A stretch of DNA of 36,786 nt from an uncultured Flavobacteriaceae bacterium (GTDB lineage: Bacteria; Bacteroidota; Bacteroidia; Flavobacteriales; Flavobacteriaceae). The stretch is taken from contig CAJXEB010000020.1 in assembly GCA_913052585.1 (NCBI GenBank), positions 1-36,786 of the forward strand, given 5' to 3'. This document shows, piece after piece, positions 34,648 through 36,786 of the stretch. The translations under genes were made by a program, and so were the position numbers. How positions within the stretch are numbered: the first letter of the stretch is position 1; each line of letters begins with the position of its first letter. The notes below the pieces were generated by a model, which saw nothing but the letters and a program-made list of their open reading frames with translations, did no database searches and was not told where the DNA came from.

Positions 34648-35004
34648 ATGGCAAGAGACGAAGAATTAAAAAAGCAATGGGAAGAATTGGTCCTGTTATT
34701 AAGCAACCAATTTGCAGATGGAGATACCTTAGACTTAGATGCAATTATATATATTATTGGACTTCAGGAAAAAGGAAACTTAAACACCAAATACAGTAAA
34801 GACGATAAACTAGATTTAATGCATATTGCTATTTGTAGACTTTTAGAACCTTTTGGTTATTATGCGTTCGATTATTTTGATAAAGATGGTTGGCCACATT
34901 ATAAAATACTAGAGGAATTACCTTCCTTAAAAGCAGGTGAGCAAAGTGTATTAATGAAAGAGGCAATTGTAAATTATTTTTTAGAAAAAGAGGTCATTAA
35001 ATAA
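34648..35004 (+). CDS. Conserved-looking small protein, function unknown
   Basis: A 118-residue soluble, acidic protein (MARDEELKKQWEELVLLLSN). It is mostly helical by composition, with a tyrosine-rich block LEPFGYYAFDYFDKDGWPHY near residue 72. No metal site, signal or membrane span is visible. It sits 97 nt upstream of pheS, which has its own promoter. I do not recognise a family. Confidence 0.7.
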   Translation: MARDEELKKQWEELVLLLSNQFADGDTLDLDAIIYIIGLQEKGNLNTKYSKDDKLDLMHIAICRLLEPFGYYAFDYFDKDGWPHYKILEELPSLKAGEQSVLMKEAIVNYFLEKEVIK

Positions 35005-35050
35005 CAAAACAAAAAACAACTAGAAACGATTCGCTTTTCTACATATTTTG

Positions 35051-35080
35051 TTGTGCTAGACGTAAAAAATTGTAATTTTG
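35051..35080 (+). promoter_or_regulatory. Promoter of pheS
   Basis: TTG at 35051-35053, a 19-nt spacer and TAATTTTG at 35073-35080, an exact TAnnTTTG match. The ATG follows 21 nt later. No attenuator-type leader peptide or T-box is seen. Confidence 0.7.
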
Positions 35081-35101
35081 CAAACTTGAAAGATTATAAT
35101 T

Positions 35102-36118
35102 ATGATTCAGAAAATAAAAGAACATATAGCAGCAGTTGAGGCTTTTAATGCAAAGTCACATGGGGAGGTGGAACAATTCCGAATTAAATATTTAGGAAAA
35201 AAAGGATTGCTAAATGATTTCTTTGCTGAATTTAAAAACGTTCCAAACGACCAGAAAAAGGAATTTGGACAAACCATTAATCAGCTCAAAACAAAAGCTA
35301 CCGAAAAAGTAGCTACCTTAAAAGTATCTCTAACAAGTGAAGACGATACAAAAGGAGTTTACGGAGACCTAACACGTCCAGGAGAACCTGTTGAATTGGG
35401 TTCTAGACATCCTATTTCTATTGTAAAAAATAAGATTATAGATATATTTTCTCGCATTGGTTTTAATGTTTCTGAAGGACCAGAAATTGAAGACGACTGG
35501 CATAATTTTACAGCATTAAATCTTCCTGAGTACCATCCAGCGCGTGATATGCAGGATACTTTTTTTATTGAAAAAGATCCAGATGTATTATTAAGGACAC
35601 ATACCTCTTCAGTTCAAGTTCGTTATATGGAAAATAATAAACCTCCAATACGAACGATCTCACCTGGAAGAGTATATCGTAATGAAGCTATTTCAGGAAG
35701 ATCGCATTGTTTCTTTCATCAAGTGGAAGGATTATATGTTGATAAAGGAGTGAGTTTTGCAGACTTAAAACAAACCCTCCAGTACTTCACTACCGAAATG
35801 TTTGGTAAATCTAAAATACGCCTACGACCTTCATACTTTCCATTTACGGAGCCAAGTGCTGAGGTAGATGTGTATTGGGGACTGGAAACGGAAACCGATT
35901 ATAAAATGACCAAAGGTACTGGTTGGTTAGAAATTATGGGCTGCGGTATGGTAGATCCAAATGTTCTGAAAAACTGTAATATAGACCCTGAAGTTTATTC
36001 AGGATTTGCTTTTGGAATGGGTATTGACCGAATTGCTTTATTACTTCACCAAATTCCAGATATTCGTATGTTTAGTGAAAACGATGTTCGTTTTTTAGAG
36101 CAGTTTAAAAGTTTATAA
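35102..36118 (+). CDS. pheS: Phenylalanine-tRNA ligase alpha subunit
   Basis: A 338-residue class II aminoacyl-tRNA synthetase subunit of normal size. An N-terminal coiled-coil (about 1-85) precedes the catalytic core. Motif 2 is [22 protein letters not shown], split here as [10 protein letters not shown] and [13 protein letters not shown]; motif 3 is [30 protein letters not shown] is in the Phe pocket region. It forms an alpha2-beta2 enzyme with PheT, whose gene is not adjacent. Monocistronic or with the small gene 79 nt downstream. Confidence 0.98.
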   Translation: MIQKIKEHIAAVEAFNAKSHGEVEQFRIKYLGKKGLLNDFFAEFKNVPNDQKKEFGQTINQLKTKATEKVATLKVSLTSEDDTKGVYGDLTRPGEPVELGSRHPISIVKNKIIDIFSRIGFNVSEGPEIEDDWHNFTALNLPEYHPARDMQDTFFIEKDPDVLLRTHTSSVQVRYMENNKPPIRTISPGRVYRNEAISGRSHCFFHQVEGLYVDKGVSFADLKQTLQYFTTEMFGKSKIRLRPSYFPFTEPSAEVDVYWGLETETDYKMTKGTGWLEIMGCGMVDPNVLKNCNIDPEVYSGFAFGMGIDRIALLLHQIPDIRMFSENDVRFLEQFKSL

Positions 36119-36120
36119 TA

Positions 36121-36147
36121 TGTCACTCAGAGCGAAGCGAAGAATCT
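36121..36147 (-). repeat. Dispersed intergenic hairpin repeat, inverted copy
   Basis: On the minus strand it reads AGATTCTTCGCTTCGCTCTG and ends GAGTGACA, the same ends as the copies at 21309-21383 with one change (GAGTGACA for GAATGACA). It begins 3 nt after the pheS stop. Confidence 0.55.
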
Positions 36148-36197
36148 CAATGATTCTTTATTCGTTTCTTTCTTCTGAATGAAAACCATAAAATATT

Positions 36198-36593
36198 ATG
36201 AAGAAAGACATCATCATCCCAATTGTTAAAAACATTCAAGTTGTTGCAACTCATGAATGGGATAAAGATTTTTTAGCTAAAACTTGGATTGTTTATTTAA
36301 TCAATAATCGCGAAGATATTATTGAGTCTGTTTTGGTGATGTCTAGAGGAAATAATAAAAACAAAAAAACGTCCACCTTACGTCACGGTTTAGGTGATTT
36401 ACTGCCACATACTGGAGCAAAAGTTGAATTGATCTCTGAAGAGGTACTAGGCTTTACCAACGAATATATTGTAACCTTCTTTGCTGAAGGAAAACTTTTT
36501 GATAGAACATTTACTTTTAAGCCTTATAGCGTTAAAGAAGGTAATACAGTTTTTATTGACTTAATGGGTCAAGATTGTGTTTTGGCGGTGTAA
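36198..36593 (+). CDS. Small conserved-looking protein downstream of pheS, function unknown
   Basis: A 131-residue soluble protein, MKKDIIIPIVKNIQVVATHE at the start, beta-rich, with KKTSTLRHGLGDLLPHTG and FTFKPYSVKEGN blocks. No catalytic motif, signal or membrane span is visible. It sits on the same strand as pheS after a repeat and ends before a strong bidirectional terminator, so it may share the pheS transcript. I do not recognise the family. Confidence 0.72.
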   Translation: MKKDIIIPIVKNIQVVATHEWDKDFLAKTWIVYLINNREDIIESVLVMSRGNNKNKKTSTLRHGLGDLLPHTGAKVELISEEVLGFTNEYIVTFFAEGKLFDRTFTFKPYSVKEGNTVFIDLMGQDCVLAV

Positions 36594-36616
36594 TTTTAAC
36601 GACTTTTATTAATGTA

Positions 36617-36651
36617 AAAACCCCTTTTTTCAATCTAGAAAAAGGGGTTTT
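36617..36651. terminator. Bidirectional terminator at right end
   Basis: A perfect 13-bp stem (AAAACCCCTTTTT / AAAAAGGGGTTTT) with a 9-nt loop. It lies between the stop at 36593 (plus) and the stop at 36662 (minus) and has T runs in either direction. Confidence 0.92.
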
Positions 36652-36661
36652 AATATTTAAA

Positions 36662-36786
36662 TTAATATTTAATTAATTGTTTGTTTGATACACCTTGACT
36701 TCCATTAATCACTAACAAATAAGGAGCATTTGCTAAGGTAGAAACATCAATGGTAATCTCTGATCCCATAGTGCTTAAATCTACTT
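36662..36786 (-). CDS. C-terminus of a T9SS-secreted protein, cut by window edge
   Basis: The minus strand encodes the last ~41 residues of a protein, ITIDVSTLANAPYLLVINGS then QGVSNKQLIKY and a stop at 36662. The pattern of a beta strand, YLLVI and a basic K-x-L-I-K-Y end is that of the type A T9SS sorting domain, so the rest of the protein, outside the window, should be a secreted or surface protein of unknown kind. Confidence 0.75.
   Translation of the reverse strand, partial: VDLSTMGSEITIDVSTLANAPYLLVINGSQGVSNKQLIKY

Noticed and set aside
1-36786. CRISPR arrays, tRNA or rRNA genes, prophage, insertion sequences
   Set aside because: No evenly spaced direct repeats, no transposase or integrase reading frames and no recognisable RNA gene sequences were seen on either strand.

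Overview
The window looks like a stretch of chromosome from an AT-rich member of the Flavobacteriia (Bacteroidota). The evidence is a subtilase ending in a type IX secretion (T9SS) sorting domain, a second T9SS C-terminus cut by the right edge, a complete Bacteroides-aerotolerance (bat) operon, many lipoproteins with short signal peptides, and promoters of the Bacteroidetes type (TTG, 19-nt spacer, TAnnTTTG). A genus cannot be named from this. No rRNA, tRNA, CRISPR array, prophage or insertion sequence is visible, and no gene-free stretch exceeds 300 bases.

Left part (1-7200), all on the minus strand: a SulP anion permease cut by the left edge, two small YeeE/YedE-type membrane proteins that look like the two halves of a thiosulfate channel, a flavoprotein that matches iodotyrosine deiodinase including its substrate-lid residues, a large secreted subtilase, and a DUF983 membrane protein. 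A palindrome in front of the YeeE pair is a candidate operator.

Middle part (7200-24600): a lipoprotein with an SH3 domain, DNA polymerase IV, a small VOC protein and a CYTH phosphohydrolase, then a tight five-gene minus-strand operon. That operon holds an isoaspartyl peptidase/asparaginase lipoprotein, an ABM-domain protein, a GH2 beta-mannosidase lipoprotein, a GH20 beta-hexosaminidase lipoprotein and CutC; its glycosidases are those needed to dismantle an N-glycan core. A plus-strand group follows (CAP-domain lipoprotein, 3-hydroxyanthranilate dioxygenase, ALDH7-type aldehyde dehydrogenase). Then, on the minus strand, come a zinc-ribbon membrane protein plus an SPFH/GYF_2 protein resembling YdjG/YdjI of Bacillus, and an SDR dehydrogenase with an AlbA_2-domain protein.

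Right part (24700-36786): the bat operon (moxR, a DUF58 gene, a two-membrane-span DUF4381-like gene, batA, batB, batC, batD, batE) runs as a nearly continuous plus-strand unit. It meets cvpA tail to tail with only 3 nt between stop codons. pheS follows, with an unrecognised small gene on each side, and then the truncated T9SS protein.

The structure not explained by genes is a family of short dispersed hairpin repeats (AGATTC ... GAATGACA) found in several intergenic gaps. Two near-identical variants lie directly in front of the start codons of batB and of the unknown gene at 34648. I saw no evidence of a wholly new defence or mobile system. The most interesting items are the deiodinase homologue, the N-glycan-core operon, the split sulfur channel, the YdjG/YdjI-like pair and the twin hairpin leaders.
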